A DNA stretch of 64,000 nucleotides from Sphingobacterium lumbrici (GTDB lineage: Bacteria > Bacteroidota > Bacteroidia > Sphingobacteriales > Sphingobacteriaceae): NCBI RefSeq assembly GCF_006476045.1, contig NZ_SRZY01000011.1:558001-622000 (forward strand), written 5' to 3'. Below the pieces are notes generated by a model that was given only the letters and a program-made list of their open reading frames with translations, did no database searches and was not told the origin of the DNA. Numbering within the stretch: position 1 is the first letter of the stretch; each line of letters opens with the position of its first letter. Positions 1 to 8,738 of this stretch are shown here, piece by piece. The translations under genes and the position numbers were made by a program.

Positions 1-93
1 ACAGGTGAGATCTCTGTTGAAGAGGAAAAACGTTTGAAAAAGCTATTGCCGAATACCTGGTTGTTTGTTAATGATCGTCAAATAAGGGAATAG
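1..93 (+). CDS. 3' end of an unidentified gene (partial)
   Basis: An open frame enters from the left edge and stops with TAG at 91-93, giving the last 30 residues of a protein. The tail is charged (VEEEKRLKKLLPNTW...) and ends NDRQIRE. I do not recognise a family from this piece. It is followed about 50 nt later by a hairpin that could end its transcript. Confidence 0.5.
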   Translation, partial: TGEISVEEEKRLKKLLPNTWLFVNDRQIRE

Positions 94-142
94 GATGTTC
101 TAGAAGGTTCTGAATAAAGTATATATGGAGGGGAGATTATGG

Positions 143-178
143 AAAGGGCTGTCTCATGAATGTATGAAATAGCCCTTT
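143..178. terminator. Hairpin between converging genes
   Basis: AAAGGGCT at 143-150 pairs with AGCCCTTT at 171-178 around a 20-nt loop. It lies between the partial gene on the left and the converging Fe-S carrier gene whose stop is at 194. The U-tract is poor (TAGTAGTTTT on the plus strand), so this is a plausible but weak bidirectional terminator. Confidence 0.45.
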
Positions 179-193
179 AGTAGTTTTGCGTTT

Positions 194-547
194 TTATGCC
201 GAAAAACTGCTTCCGCAACCGCAAGTACTCGTTGCATTTGGGTTGTTAAAGGTAAATCCCCTGGCGTCAAGTCCATTTTTGAAATCGACTTCCATGCCAG
301 CCAAATATAGCCCATGTGCTTTATTCATAAATACCCGGATCCCTTCAATTTCGTATTCCGAATCACCATCTTTCTTTTGGTCAAACCCTAAGATATAACT
401 CATTCCCGAACAGCCTCCACCTTCTACACCTAAGCGTAATCCGAAATCAGACCCCAATTCTTGTTGATCGATTAATTTTTTTAGTTCTGAAACAGCGCCT
501 GAGGTTAATGTTACCGGAGCAGTTGTGATTATATTATCTGTACTCAT
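194..547 (-). CDS. A-type iron-sulfur carrier (HesB/IscA/SufA family)
   Basis: A 117-residue protein of the A-type Fe-S carrier family, which accepts Fe-S clusters from the assembly scaffold and hands them to apoproteins in the cytoplasm. The three conserved ligand cysteines are visible: Cys46 in GGGCSGM and Cys109/Cys111 in the C-terminal STCGCGSSF motif. The frame is open further upstream to 658, but I chose the ATG at 545-547 because it starts the family-length protein and is preceded by a purine-rich GGAAAGGGAAGAA. Whether it is SufA, IscA or ErpA cannot be told from this window, as no other suf/isc gene is present. Confidence 0.92.
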   Translation of the reverse strand: MSTDNIITTAPVTLTSGAVSELKKLIDQQELGSDFGLRLGVEGGGCSGMSYILGFDQKKDGDSEYEIEGIRVFMNKAHGLYLAGMEVDFKNGLDARGFTFNNPNATSTCGCGSSFSA

Positions 548-670
548 TTCTTCCCTTTCCTTATGAATAGTTGAACAAAAATACATATTTTTAGCCGTAA
601 TATTTGATGCAATAGATTTTTGACAATACGTAAACAATGCGGCTACGTTAAAAATCAAGAAATTATATTT

Positions 671-1198
671 ATGAATTATACGGAGTTTTTTGCGCAGTTA
701 TTTATTCTGGCTTTTGGTGTATTTGCGGCATTGGTTTTAGCATTTAGGATTATTTGGCCTAAAATCGAGAACTACCTTTTAAAGATTAATGCTATAAATC
801 AAAGTAAGCTTTTGACCAAAGAAAATCTCCAATTACGCTATTCGGCTTATGAACGTTTGATTTTATTGGTTCACCGTATTGCCCCCGAACAGATTATGTT
901 ACGTAATCATGACCCACAACTATCGATGAGGCAATTTAAGCAGATACTGATCGCGGAAGTGGAAAGTGAATTTAGCCATAATTTTACCCAACAGCTGTAT
1001 GTGTCAGATGCCGCCTGGGTGGTGGTCAAAGATTTAAAGGCAAATACTATTTCTCTGTTACGGAATACAGCAAAGGCATTGCCAAAAGATGCGACCTTGG
1101 ATCAGTTTGTGGGCCTTGTGCTGCAGCATGTAAAGGAATTGGATGTTAATCCGTATGATGCCACTCTGCAGATCTTAAAAAATGAGTTGACTGCTTAA
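671..1198 (+). CDS. Small membrane-anchored protein of unknown function (DUF7935-like)
   Basis: A 175-residue protein. Residues about 5-30 form one hydrophobic segment (FFAQLFILAFGVFAALVLAF), so the N-terminus is probably anchored in the inner membrane; the remainder is soluble and probably helical (SAYERLILLVHRIAPEQIMLRN). It resembles an uncharacterised family common in Sphingobacteriaceae that I associate with DUF7935, but I recall this rather than having tested it. The start at 671 is preferred over one at 620, which would place an odd hydrophilic stretch before the membrane segment and overlap the divergent Fe-S carrier region. It stands alone upstream of glyA. Confidence 0.75.
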   Translation: MNYTEFFAQLFILAFGVFAALVLAFRIIWPKIENYLLKINAINQSKLLTKENLQLRYSAYERLILLVHRIAPEQIMLRNHDPQLSMRQFKQILIAEVESEFSHNFTQQLYVSDAAWVVVKDLKANTISLLRNTAKALPKDATLDQFVGLVLQHVKELDVNPYDATLQILKNELTA

Positions 1199-1267
1199 AT
1201 TCTTTCAATTGTTTGAAGTTTTTTCAAAAGATATTACAGTGATATACATTATTTTTTAGGAATGTCG

Positions 1268-1275
1268 TATATTTG
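1268..1275 (+). promoter_or_regulatory. glyA promoter -7 box
   Basis: TATATTTG fits the Bacteroidota -7 consensus TAnnTTTG. It would start a transcript near 1280, about 58 nt before glyA. No clear -33 TTTG lies at the expected distance. Confidence 0.5.
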
Positions 1276-1338
1276 CGGCTTATTAAGATAATTCTTCAAA
1301 ATCCTATTTAATATAACTATATATTTAATACAATAATA

Positions 1339-2610
1339 ATGGAAAGAGATCAGGCCATATTTAATCTTATAGCTGAAGAGCTAAAACGTCAAGAAGAAGG
1401 TATTGAATTAATCGCTTCTGAAAACTTTGTAAGCAAGCAAGTAATGGAAGCTGCCGGTTCGGTATTAACAAACAAGTACGCAGAAGGTCTTCCGGGAAAG
1501 CGTTACTATGGTGGATGTGAGGTAGTTGATGTAATTGAAACTATCGCTATTGATCGTGCAAAACAGCTTTTCGGAGCGGAGTGGGTGAATGTTCAACCTC
1601 ACTCAGGAGCGCAGGCTAATGCTGCTGTATTCTTGGCTATTTTAAAACCTGGGGATAAGATTTTAGGTTTTGACCTTTCTCATGGCGGACACTTGACGCA
1701 TGGTTCTCCGGCAAATTTTTCCGGAAAGCTATACCAACCTTTGTTTTACGGTGTAAAACAAGATACAGGTTTGATCGATTACGAACAATTGGAAGAAACA
1801 GCATTAACTGAAAAGCCAAAAGTAATCATCTGTGGGGCCTCTGCATATTCGCGGGATTGGGATTATGCCCGTATCCGTGCCGTTGCGGATAAAATAGGTG
1901 CTTTGGTTGTGGCTGATATTTCTCATCCCGCTGGTTTGATTGCTCGTGGATTATTGAATGATCCGATTCCACATTGTCATATCGTTACGACTACTACACA
2001 TAAGACGCTACGTGGCCCACGTGGAGGTATGATTATGGTAGGAAAGGATTTTGAAAACCCGTGGGGAATTAAGACACCAAAAGGCGAACTACGTACAATT
2101 ACACAATTGTTGGATTTGGCTGTGTTCCCAGGTACCCAAGGAGGTCCATTAGAACATACCATTGCTGCCAAAGCGATAGCTTATGGGGAAGCATTGTCTG
2201 ATGAATATATGGAATATATTATTCAAGTTAAGAAAAATGCAGCTGCCTTGGCGCAGTTCTTTGTTGAGAAAGATTACAATATTATTTCAGGCGGTACAGA
2301 TAACCACCTGATGTTGGTGGATCTTCGTAATAAGGATATTTCAGGTAAAGAAGCGGAAGCGGTATTAGGTTTAGCAGGAATTACAACCAACAAAAATATG
2401 GTTCCTTTTGATACACGTTCTCCTTTTGTTACATCGGGTGTTCGTTTCGGAACGGCCGCTATTACAAGTAGAGGGATTAAAGAAACCGAAATTATTCAAA
2501 TTGGTGAATTGATTGATGAAGCATTGTCAAACCGTGGAAATGAAGCCCAATTGGCTACTATTCATGAGAAAGTGAAGGCAATGATGGCGCAATTCCCATT
2601 GTACAAATAA
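1339..2610 (+). CDS. glyA: Serine hydroxymethyltransferase
   Basis: Cytoplasmic PLP enzyme that interconverts serine and glycine with tetrahydrofolate and supplies one-carbon units. At 423 residues it is full length. The PLP lysine is Lys222 in the diagnostic [14 protein letters not shown] stretch; other landmarks are LIASENF (24-30), the PHSGAQAN segment (87-94) and DISHPAGL (193-200). It is transcribed alone from a -7 box at 1268 and closed by a hairpin terminator just after the stop. Nothing is missing or unusual. Confidence 0.98.
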   Translation: MERDQAIFNLIAEELKRQEEGIELIASENFVSKQVMEAAGSVLTNKYAEGLPGKRYYGGCEVVDVIETIAIDRAKQLFGAEWVNVQPHSGAQANAAVFLAILKPGDKILGFDLSHGGHLTHGSPANFSGKLYQPLFYGVKQDTGLIDYEQLEETALTEKPKVIICGASAYSRDWDYARIRAVADKIGALVVADISHPAGLIARGLLNDPIPHCHIVTTTTHKTLRGPRGGMIMVGKDFENPWGIKTPKGELRTITQLLDLAVFPGTQGGPLEHTIAAKAIAYGEALSDEYMEYIIQVKKNAAALAQFFVEKDYNIISGGTDNHLMLVDLRNKDISGKEAEAVLGLAGITTNKNMVPFDTRSPFVTSGVRFGTAAITSRGIKETEIIQIGELIDEALSNRGNEAQLATIHEKVKAMMAQFPLYK

Positions 2611-2630
2611 AATTAGAGAAATAGTTGACA

Positions 2631-2666
2631 AAAAAAGCTCCAAAATTAATTTTTGGAGCTTTTTTT
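2631..2666 (+). terminator. glyA terminator
   Basis: AAAAGCTCCAAAA pairs with TTTTTGGAGCTTTT and is followed by a run of T: a rho-independent terminator 20 nt after the glyA stop. Confidence 0.9.
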
Positions 2667-2836
2667 GTTGCATAATATTCTAAGTGTGAATTAATGTTAA
2701 AAAGGGGGAAGATAGTTTGAAAGGTGGGATTTTTTCATTTGATTTGGGAAGTTAAACAAAAGAACAATTGCCTATTGATATAAAATTACTCTTTTTAAAA
2801 TTAGTGTGACTCTAACTTAAATTTAGGGAAATTATT

Positions 2837-3427
2837 ATGGAACTATTGAAAAATAAGAGTGATCAGGAGTTGATCCATGCGTATATTAGTGGCAATGAAG
2901 CTGGGTTAGAGGTTTTGATTGAGCGGTATAAAAGCAAAATTTATACATCAATATATATTCAGGTTAAAGACGAATATCTTGCAGAAGATATATTTCAGGA
3001 AACATTTATAAAAGTCATAAATGTATTAAAAGCTGGACGATATAACGATGAGGGAAAATTTTTGCCCTGGGTAATGCGTATCGCACACAATATGGTTATC
3101 GATCACTTTCGTCGCGAAAGGCGTGGTCTCAATGTCGTTAATGCCGATGGTTTTGACATATTTGAAGTTCTCGATTTTGCAGATGAGGATGTGGAAAGCA
3201 AAATTGTTCGCACGCAACGCGATGTTGATTTGAAAAAGATTATTCAACTTTTGCCGGATGATCAAAAAGAAGTCTTGATTATGCGTCATTTTTGTGATAT
3301 GAGCTTTAAAGAAATAGCGGAGATCACGGATGTCAGTATTAATACCGCTTTAGGTAGAATGCGATATGCGTTGAGTAATCTTCGTAAGATTATTGAAGAT
3401 CATAATATGCTATTGCAAATGGGATAA
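2837..3427 (+). CDS. ECF-type RNA polymerase sigma factor (sigma-70 family)
   Basis: A 196-residue sigma factor with region 2 (about residues 20-90, including YLAEDIFQETFIKVI and the promoter-melting segment FLPWVMRIAHNMVIDHFRRERR) and region 4 (about 130-185, helix-turn-helix MSFKEIAEITDVSINTALGRMRYAL). This is the ECF architecture, with no regions 1 or 3. No anti-sigma factor gene lies beside it: it sits between glyA and a peptidase gene and has its own terminator, so control may be transcriptional or by a distant partner. Bacteroidota encode many such factors; I cannot assign a regulon. Confidence 0.93.
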   Translation: MELLKNKSDQELIHAYISGNEAGLEVLIERYKSKIYTSIYIQVKDEYLAEDIFQETFIKVINVLKAGRYNDEGKFLPWVMRIAHNMVIDHFRRERRGLNVVNADGFDIFEVLDFADEDVESKIVRTQRDVDLKKIIQLLPDDQKEVLIMRHFCDMSFKEIAEITDVSINTALGRMRYALSNLRKIIEDHNMLLQMG

Positions 3428-3461
3428 TAAAAAAGCCAGATTTAGAATCTGGCTTTTTTAT
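3428..3461 (+). terminator. Terminator after the sigma factor gene
   Basis: AAAAAAGCCAGATT...AATCTGGCTTTTTTA: a short stable hairpin with a T-run directly behind the stop codon at 3425-3427. Confidence 0.9.
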
Positions 3462-3707
3462 TGTCTATCGTTTTCCGTTCATTCATTATCCTGTAAGTGC
3501 AGCATGAAATCAAGCAGCTCTCCTGAAATCTACAATTTTATAGAAGCAAGTCATAATGTCACAAATCAGCTATTTGTTGCCGATTATTTGTCAGAGCCGA
3601 AGTAATTCGATATTTTTAATCCGTTATTTTAACAGGTTTGTTTAAATGGAATGCCATTTGATAATTCTTTGTAAAATCGAATAGTAAGAAAATACAATAT
3701 TAAAGAT
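3462..3707. other. Intergenic stretch, no convincing gene
   Basis: This 246-nt gap holds one short open frame (3504-3605, 33 codons, MKSSSSPEIYNF...) with no recognisable family or ribosome binding site. No clear TAnnTTTG box precedes the next gene. I see nothing else here. Confidence 0.4.
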
Positions 3708-4394
3708 ATGGGAATTTGGGTTTTATTAATTGGTATTGGGATCATCAGTATGATCGTCCAGTCGAGGTTTAAGAATAAGTTTAAGAAATATTCGGAAATG
3801 CCGTTGACTTCAGGAATGTCGGGGGTGGATATCGCCAAAAAGATGCTAAATGATAATGGAATATATGACGTGAATGTTATTTCCGTTGAAGGACAGCTTA
3901 CTGATCATTATAATCCATCGGACAGAACGGTAAACTTAAGCCCTGAAGTATATCATGGACGTAGTGTAGCTGCTGCTGCCGTAGCGGCTCACGAATGTGG
4001 CCACGCTGTGCAGCACGCGAGAGCGTATACCTGGTTGCAGTTTCGTTCTGCAATGGTTCCGATGGTAAATGTTGCTTCTAAGATTGTCTCGTTTACGCTG
4101 ATGATTGGTGTAATGCTGGCAATTTTTTCAAACAACTTGTTGTTGTTGCAGATAGGAGTAGCTGCATTGGCTGTTACCACAGTTTTTAGTTTCGTTACTC
4201 TACCTGTGGAGTTTGATGCCTCTAATCGTGCTTTGGCCTGGTTGAATACGGCAAATGTCACACATAATTCGATGGAACACGACGGAGCAAAAGATGCGTT
4301 AAAATGGGCCGCCATGACGTATGTAGTTGCGGCTTTATCTGCTTTGGTTACGCTACTTTATTATGCTAGTATGCTGTTAGGTCGTAGGGATTAA
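3708..4394 (+). CDS. YugP-type neutral zinc metallopeptidase (membrane protein)
   Basis: A 228-residue integral membrane protein of the YugP / Zn_peptidase_2 family. The zinc site HECGH is at residues 95-99 in the hallmark context AAHECGHAVQHA. Hydrophobic segments lie at about residues 2-17, 122-142, 144-163 and near the C-terminus (MTYVVAALSALVTLLYYASMLLG), giving the usual N-terminal anchor, catalytic block and C-terminal helices. The substrate is unknown in the family. It is a single-gene unit with its own terminator. Confidence 0.93.
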   Translation: MGIWVLLIGIGIISMIVQSRFKNKFKKYSEMPLTSGMSGVDIAKKMLNDNGIYDVNVISVEGQLTDHYNPSDRTVNLSPEVYHGRSVAAAAVAAHECGHAVQHARAYTWLQFRSAMVPMVNVASKIVSFTLMIGVMLAIFSNNLLLLQIGVAALAVTTVFSFVTLPVEFDASNRALAWLNTANVTHNSMEHDGAKDALKWAAMTYVVAALSALVTLLYYASMLLGRRD

Positions 4395-4413
4395 TCACGT
4401 TTAAAAATATATT

Positions 4414-4447
4414 AAGCGGTTGTATATTTATATGACCGCTTTTTTTG
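4414..4447 (+). terminator. Terminator after the YugP-type gene
   Basis: AAGCGGT pairs with ACCGCTT across a 12-nt AT-rich loop, followed by seven T. Confidence 0.8.
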
Positions 4448-4459
4448 TGACCTGAATAC

Positions 4460-4488
4460 ATTGCTTTCAGGTCAATTTTGTAACTTTG
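4460..4488 (+). promoter_or_regulatory. ffh promoter
   Basis: ATTG at 4460-4463 and TAACTTTG at 4481-4488, separated by 17 nt, match the Bacteroidota promoter pattern. The transcript would begin about 4494, giving a leader of about 24 nt before the ffh ATG at 4518. Confidence 0.75.
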
Positions 4489-4517
4489 CGTTTTAGTATT
4501 AAGAACTTCAATAGATT

Positions 4518-5861
4518 ATGTTTTCAAATCTTCAGGATAAATTAGATAGGGCCTTTAAAGTATTAAAAGGTCAGGGGAATATTACCGAAATCAATGTCGC
4601 AGAGACGATGAAGGAAATTCGCAAGGCATTATTGGATGCCGATGTGAATTACAAGACTGCTAAAACATTTACAGACGATGTTAAGCAAAAGGCTTTAGGT
4701 CAAAATGTGTTGACGAGTATTTCGCCGGGTCAATTGTTGACCAAGATTATGAGTGACGAGCTGACCGAGTTGATGGGCGGTACAGTTACCGAACTGGATC
4801 TTTCGACAAACCCAACCGTTATTTTAATTGCAGGTCTGAATGGTGCCGGTAAAACTACGTTCACAGGTAAGTTAGCTAATTTCCTGAAAGAACAAAAAGG
4901 TAAAAAACCGTTGTTGGTGGCAGGTGATGTGTACCGCCCTGCCGCAATCGATCAGTTGCAGGTGTTGGGTAATCAGGTCGGTGTTCCTGTGTATGTGGAT
5001 CGTGAATCTACCGACCCTATTGCAATCGCTAAAGCTGGGGTTGAAGAAGGTAAAAGAAACGGCAATAATGTCATCATTATAGATACTGCGGGTCGTCTAG
5101 CGATTGATGAAGCCTTAATGAACGAGATCACTGCCGTAAAAGAAGTTACGCAACCGAACGAAATTTTATTTGTTGTCGATTCGATGACAGGTCAGGATGC
5201 GGTAAATACGGCTAAAACATTTAATGATCGTCTTGACTTTACCGGTGTGGTGTTAACCAAGTTAGATGGTGATACCCGCGGTGGTGCGGCCCTTTCGATA
5301 AAATCTGTTGTCAATAAGCCGATCAAGTTTATTGGTACAGGCGAGAAAATGGAAGCGCTGGACGTTTTCCATCCGGATCGTATGGCTTCCCGCATTTTGG
5401 GTATGGGTGACGTAGTGTCGTTAGTAGAGCGTGCGCAGCAACAATTTGACGAAAAGGAGGCAGCGGCACTTCAAAAGAAAATCCGAAAAAATAAATTTGA
5501 TTTTAACGATTTCAGATCCCAAATTCAGCAAATCAAGAAAATGGGTAACATGAAAGATCTTATTGGAATGATTCCGGGAGCAGGGAAGGCGTTAAAAGAT
5601 GTTGAAATAGAAGATGATGCATTCAAACCAATCGAAGCCATCATAGACTCGATGACACCTTTCGAAAGGGAAAATCCGGATGCGATTGATCAGAAAAGAA
5701 GAAGTCGTATTGCTAAAGGATCCGGTACGAATATAGACGAAGTTAATAAATTGCTGAAGCAATTTATGGATATGCGTAAAGTTATGAAGCAAATGTCCAA
5801 TCCGGCGATGGCAGCGAAAATGATGCGCAATATGCCGAAGATGCCTGGTAAGCCGTTCTAA
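4518..5861 (+). CDS. ffh: Signal recognition particle protein Ffh (SRP54)
   Basis: GTPase that binds signal peptides and SRP RNA and delivers ribosomes to FtsY at the membrane. At 447 residues it is of normal length. The order is N domain (1-100), G domain with P-loop GLNGAGKT at 106-113, the DTAGR segment and the TKLDG motif, then a methionine-rich M domain from about 320 ending with many Met residues (MRKVMKQMSNPAMAAKMMRNMPKMPG). Monocistronic: own promoter and own terminator. Confidence 0.98.
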   Translation: MFSNLQDKLDRAFKVLKGQGNITEINVAETMKEIRKALLDADVNYKTAKTFTDDVKQKALGQNVLTSISPGQLLTKIMSDELTELMGGTVTELDLSTNPTVILIAGLNGAGKTTFTGKLANFLKEQKGKKPLLVAGDVYRPAAIDQLQVLGNQVGVPVYVDRESTDPIAIAKAGVEEGKRNGNNVIIIDTAGRLAIDEALMNEITAVKEVTQPNEILFVVDSMTGQDAVNTAKTFNDRLDFTGVVLTKLDGDTRGGAALSIKSVVNKPIKFIGTGEKMEALDVFHPDRMASRILGMGDVVSLVERAQQQFDEKEAAALQKKIRKNKFDFNDFRSQIQQIKKMGNMKDLIGMIPGAGKALKDVEIEDDAFKPIEAIIDSMTPFERENPDAIDQKRRSRIAKGSGTNIDEVNKLLKQFMDMRKVMKQMSNPAMAAKMMRNMPKMPGKPF

Positions 5862-5889
5862 CAACTTTTAAATACAATATAATTTTAAG

Positions 5890-5919
5890 AAAGCCAAACG
5901 TTAGTGTTTGGCTTTTTTA
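5890..5919 (+). terminator. ffh terminator
   Basis: AAGCCAAACGTTAGTGTTTGGCTT hairpin followed by T-run. Confidence 0.9.
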
Positions 5920-5935
5920 TTAAATTGTTTTTTGT

Positions 5936-5943
5936 TATTTTTG
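5936..5943 (+). promoter_or_regulatory. nuoA -7 box, start codon 6 nt downstream
   Basis: TATTTTTG fits TAnnTTTG and ends six bases before the nuoA ATG at 5950. Transcription would begin at or within a base or two of the start codon, so the mRNA is probably leaderless. No good -33 element is seen. Confidence 0.5.
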
Positions 5944-5949
5944 CATGAT

Positions 5950-6540
5950 ATGGACGATCATCCCGGGCAGTTATCTGAATATGGTTCTATTCTTCTCATG
6001 GGAATAATAGGAATCATATTGGTGTGTGCAACCATTGGGCTGGCAAAATTCATATCTCCTAAACATCCTAATCCTATTAAGCAAAGCACTTACGAATGTG
6101 GTGAAGAAACAGTAGGGACTTCATGGGTTCAATTTAATCCGCGTTTTTACGTTATAGCACTTATCTTCTTACTATTTGATGTTGAATTGATATTTGTATT
6201 TCCTTGGGCTACGGTCTTCGGAAATCGTGATCTCATAGCAGCAGATTCAAGGTGGGGTTGGTTTACATTGATTGAAATGGCTATTTTCTTAGGTATTTTA
6301 ATCATTGGTTTGGTGTACGTGTGGCGCCGGGGCGATTTGAACTGGATTAAGCCTATTCATCAAAAGCCGACTATAGATGTAAAAATCCCGTTTTCAGTCT
6401 ATGATACACTGAACAACCGGGAATATCAGATTAAAGACTATAGGGTGGCAGGGGTCGTAACAGAATCGACATCAGAACAGAAAACTACCGACACTCCGAA
6501 GACTTCAGTAGGATTTAAACCACGATTTAAAAAAACGTAA
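5950..6540 (+). CDS. nuoA: NADH-quinone oxidoreductase subunit A
   Basis: Membrane subunit of respiratory complex I. Three transmembrane segments are visible (about residues 13-34, 69-92 and 102-125), with the family signatures STYECGEE and FNPRFYVIALIFLLFDVELIF. The protein is 196 residues, longer than the roughly 150 of E. coli NuoA; the extra C-terminal 60 residues (from about 135) are hydrophilic and end FKPRFKKT. I use the ATG at 5950: a longer reading from 5908 would start inside the ffh terminator. nuoB follows after 3 nt. The rest of the nuo genes are not downstream. Confidence 0.95.
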   Translation: MDDHPGQLSEYGSILLMGIIGIILVCATIGLAKFISPKHPNPIKQSTYECGEETVGTSWVQFNPRFYVIALIFLLFDVELIFVFPWATVFGNRDLIAADSRWGWFTLIEMAIFLGILIIGLVYVWRRGDLNWIKPIHQKPTIDVKIPFSVYDTLNNREYQIKDYRVAGVVTESTSEQKTTDTPKTSVGFKPRFKKT

Positions 6541-6543
6541 GCT

Positions 6544-7044
6544 ATGGGTGCACAGCAAGAACAGAATAATGGTGTTGTCATTGCTAAGCTCGATGACTTA
6601 TTAAATTGGGCCCGGCTTTCCTCGATGTGGCCTGTGAGTTTTGGTATTGCTTGTTGTGCGATAGAAATGATGGGAGCAATGGCTGCTACCTATGATTTGG
6701 ATAGATTAGGAGTGTTTCCTCGCCCCTCACCAAGGCAGGCTGATGTCATGATCATAGCAGGAACGGTTACCTTTAAAATGGCCGAACGTATAAAGCGATT
6801 GTACGAACAGATGCCCGAGCCGCGTTACGTAATTTCTATGGGTTCTTGTTCAAATTGTGGAGGGCCTTATTGGCAGCATGGTTACCATGTGGTTAAGGGA
6901 GTGGATCGGATTATACCGGTTGATATCTATGTGCAAGGATGTCCACCTAGACCGGAAGCATTGATCGGTGCGTTTTTAGAATTACAAAAGAAAATAGAAA
7001 CAGAACATATTCTTCAGGAAAAGTATTTCGAAGAAAAGGTTTAA
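6544..7044 (+). CDS. nuoB: NADH-quinone oxidoreductase subunit B
   Basis: Peripheral complex I subunit carrying the N2 [4Fe-4S] cluster, the last redox centre before quinone. The four ligands are present: adjacent Cys37-Cys38 ([10 protein letters not shown]), Cys102 ([10 protein letters not shown]) and Cys133 ([11 protein letters not shown]). It has 166 residues, normal for the family. It is tightly coupled to nuoA (3 nt) and is followed 11 nt later by purK instead of the expected nuoC/D. Confidence 0.97.
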   Translation: MGAQQEQNNGVVIAKLDDLLNWARLSSMWPVSFGIACCAIEMMGAMAATYDLDRLGVFPRPSPRQADVMIIAGTVTFKMAERIKRLYEQMPEPRYVISMGSCSNCGGPYWQHGYHVVKGVDRIIPVDIYVQGCPPRPEALIGAFLELQKKIETEHILQEKYFEEKV

Positions 7045-7055
7045 GATAAAATAGT

Positions 7056-8198
7056 ATGGCAAAAGATTTTTACGGAGAGTTGCAATTAGGTATCCTTGGA
7101 GGTGGGCAGTTGGGGCGTATGCTGATTCAGGAAGCTATTAATTACAATGTGAATGTACATGTGCTGGATCCAGATAAGAATGCTCCATGTCGTAAATTAT
7201 GTAATCAATTTGAATGCGGGTCATTGAGCGATTACCAAACCGTTTACAAATTCGGAAAGGGATTGGATATGATCACTATCGAGATTGAAAAAGTCAATGT
7301 AGATGCATTGGAAAAATTGGAAGAGGAGGGGGTTCTCGTTTATCCGCAATCTCGTGTTATTCGCCTGATTCAGGATAAAGGGATGCAGAAACAGTTTTTC
7401 AAGCAAAATAATATTCCTACTTCGCCCTTTCAGTTGATTTCCAATAAAGAGGCGCTAGCAAATGCCCAACTTCAATTTCCTTATATTCAAAAATTAAGAA
7501 AAGACGGATATGATGGAAAAGGTGTAAAGAAAATACTATCCGTAGATGATCTTGATAATGCTTTCGAAGAACCTTCTATTATTGAAGAAATCGTAGATTT
7601 TGAGAAAGAGATTGCGGTGATTGTAGCCCGTAACGATAGAGGAGATATCAGTACATTTCCAATGGTCGAAATGGAATTTAATCCACAGGCCAATCTGGTT
7701 GAATTTTTGATTTCTCCATCGACTTATAGCTTCGAAATTCAACAGCAGGCCGAAGATATTGCAAAGAAAATAGCCAACGACTTGCAGATTGTAGGTTTGT
7801 TAGCTGTTGAGATGTTCTTGACAAAAACAGGAGAAATATTGGTGAATGAATTGGCTCCACGGCCCCATAATTCAGGGCATCAAACTATAGAAGGGAATTT
7901 TACCTCTCAGTTTGGTCAACATCTTCGGGCTATTTTCAATTTACCGTTAGGTAATACTGCAGCACGCACTAATGCTGTCATGATCAATTTACTTGGCGAA
8001 GATAATTATGAAGGCTTAGCTGTGTATGAAGGTGTAGAAGAAGTATTGGCGATGGATGGCGTATATGTACACCTGTATGGTAAAAAATACACCAAGCCAT
8101 TTCGTAAAATGGGACACGTTTGTATTGTGAGTGATGACCGTGAAACGGCTATAGTAAATGCACGCAAGATTCAGGAAATATTAAAAGTAATCGCATAA
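7056..8198 (+). CDS. purK: N5-carboxyaminoimidazole ribonucleotide synthase
   Basis: ATP-grasp enzyme of purine synthesis that uses ATP and bicarbonate to make N5-CAIR from AIR. The 380-residue sequence has the N-terminal [12 protein letters not shown] nucleotide-fold motif, the ATP-grasp core ([13 protein letters not shown]) and the [15 protein letters not shown] signature typical of PurK. Its partner purE follows after one base, so the pair is translationally coupled. It lies only 11 nt behind nuoB and is probably co-transcribed with it. Confidence 0.97.
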   Translation: MAKDFYGELQLGILGGGQLGRMLIQEAINYNVNVHVLDPDKNAPCRKLCNQFECGSLSDYQTVYKFGKGLDMITIEIEKVNVDALEKLEEEGVLVYPQSRVIRLIQDKGMQKQFFKQNNIPTSPFQLISNKEALANAQLQFPYIQKLRKDGYDGKGVKKILSVDDLDNAFEEPSIIEEIVDFEKEIAVIVARNDRGDISTFPMVEMEFNPQANLVEFLISPSTYSFEIQQQAEDIAKKIANDLQIVGLLAVEMFLTKTGEILVNELAPRPHNSGHQTIEGNFTSQFGQHLRAIFNLPLGNTAARTNAVMINLLGEDNYEGLAVYEGVEEVLAMDGVYVHLYGKKYTKPFRKMGHVCIVSDDRETAIVNARKIQEILKVIA

Positions 8199-8199
8199 G

Positions 8200-8703
8200 A
8201 TGAGCGCAAATATACAAGTAGGAATTATCATGGGAAGCAAGTCTGATCTTCCTATTATGCAGGATGCTGTAAATGTATTAAAACAGCTTGGAGTAGGTTT
8301 TGAAGTGACAATTGTTTCGGCACACCGTACACCACAGCGGATGTTTGACTATGCTGAACAAGCTGCGGACAGAGGTTTAAAAGTGATCATTGCAGGAGCG
8401 GGAGGAGCGGCGCATTTACCCGGTATGGTGGCATCAATCACCCATTTACCTGTAATTGGCGTACCTGTCAAATCTTCTAATTCCATAGACGGTTGGGATT
8501 CTGTCTTGTCGATACTACAGATGCCAAACGGTATCCCTGTTGCAACGGTAGCACTTAACGCTGCAAAGAATGCAGGAATTCTAGCGGCTCAGATTATTGG
8601 AACAAATGATGATTCTATCGCTAAAAATATATTGGCTTTCAAAAAAGACTTAAAGGAGACTGTCGAAAAGACGGCATCTGAGGTCGAAAAAATGAAATTT
8701 TAA
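8200..8703 (+). CDS. purE: N5-carboxyaminoimidazole ribonucleotide mutase
   Basis: Class I PurE, which converts N5-CAIR to CAIR, the step after PurK. In 167 residues it shows the [13 protein letters not shown] substrate-binding loop, SAHRTPQRM with the catalytic histidine, and [12 protein letters not shown]. The presence of purK next to it supports the bacterial mutase rather than the AIR carboxylase type. The stop codon lies at the foot of the terminator hairpin. Confidence 0.97.
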   Translation: MSANIQVGIIMGSKSDLPIMQDAVNVLKQLGVGFEVTIVSAHRTPQRMFDYAEQAADRGLKVIIAGAGGAAHLPGMVASITHLPVIGVPVKSSNSIDGWDSVLSILQMPNGIPVATVALNAAKNAGILAAQIIGTNDDSIAKNILAFKKDLKETVEKTASEVEKMKF

Positions 8704-8738
8704 ATAGAAAAGGAGCTTCTAAAAGCTCCTTTTCTATT
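8703..8738. terminator. Bidirectional terminator purE / TIM-barrel gene
   Basis: An almost perfect palindrome (AATAGAAAAGGAGCTT, 4-nt loop, AAGCTCCTTTTCTATT) sits where the two genes converge and overlaps the stop codon of the minus-strand gene at 8734-8736. Confidence 0.9.

Noticed and set aside
3504-3605. 33-codon frame MKSSSSPEIYNF... between the sigma factor gene and the zinc peptidase gene
   Set aside because: No ribosome binding site, no promoter box and no recognisable family; short frames of this length are expected by chance in a gap of this size.
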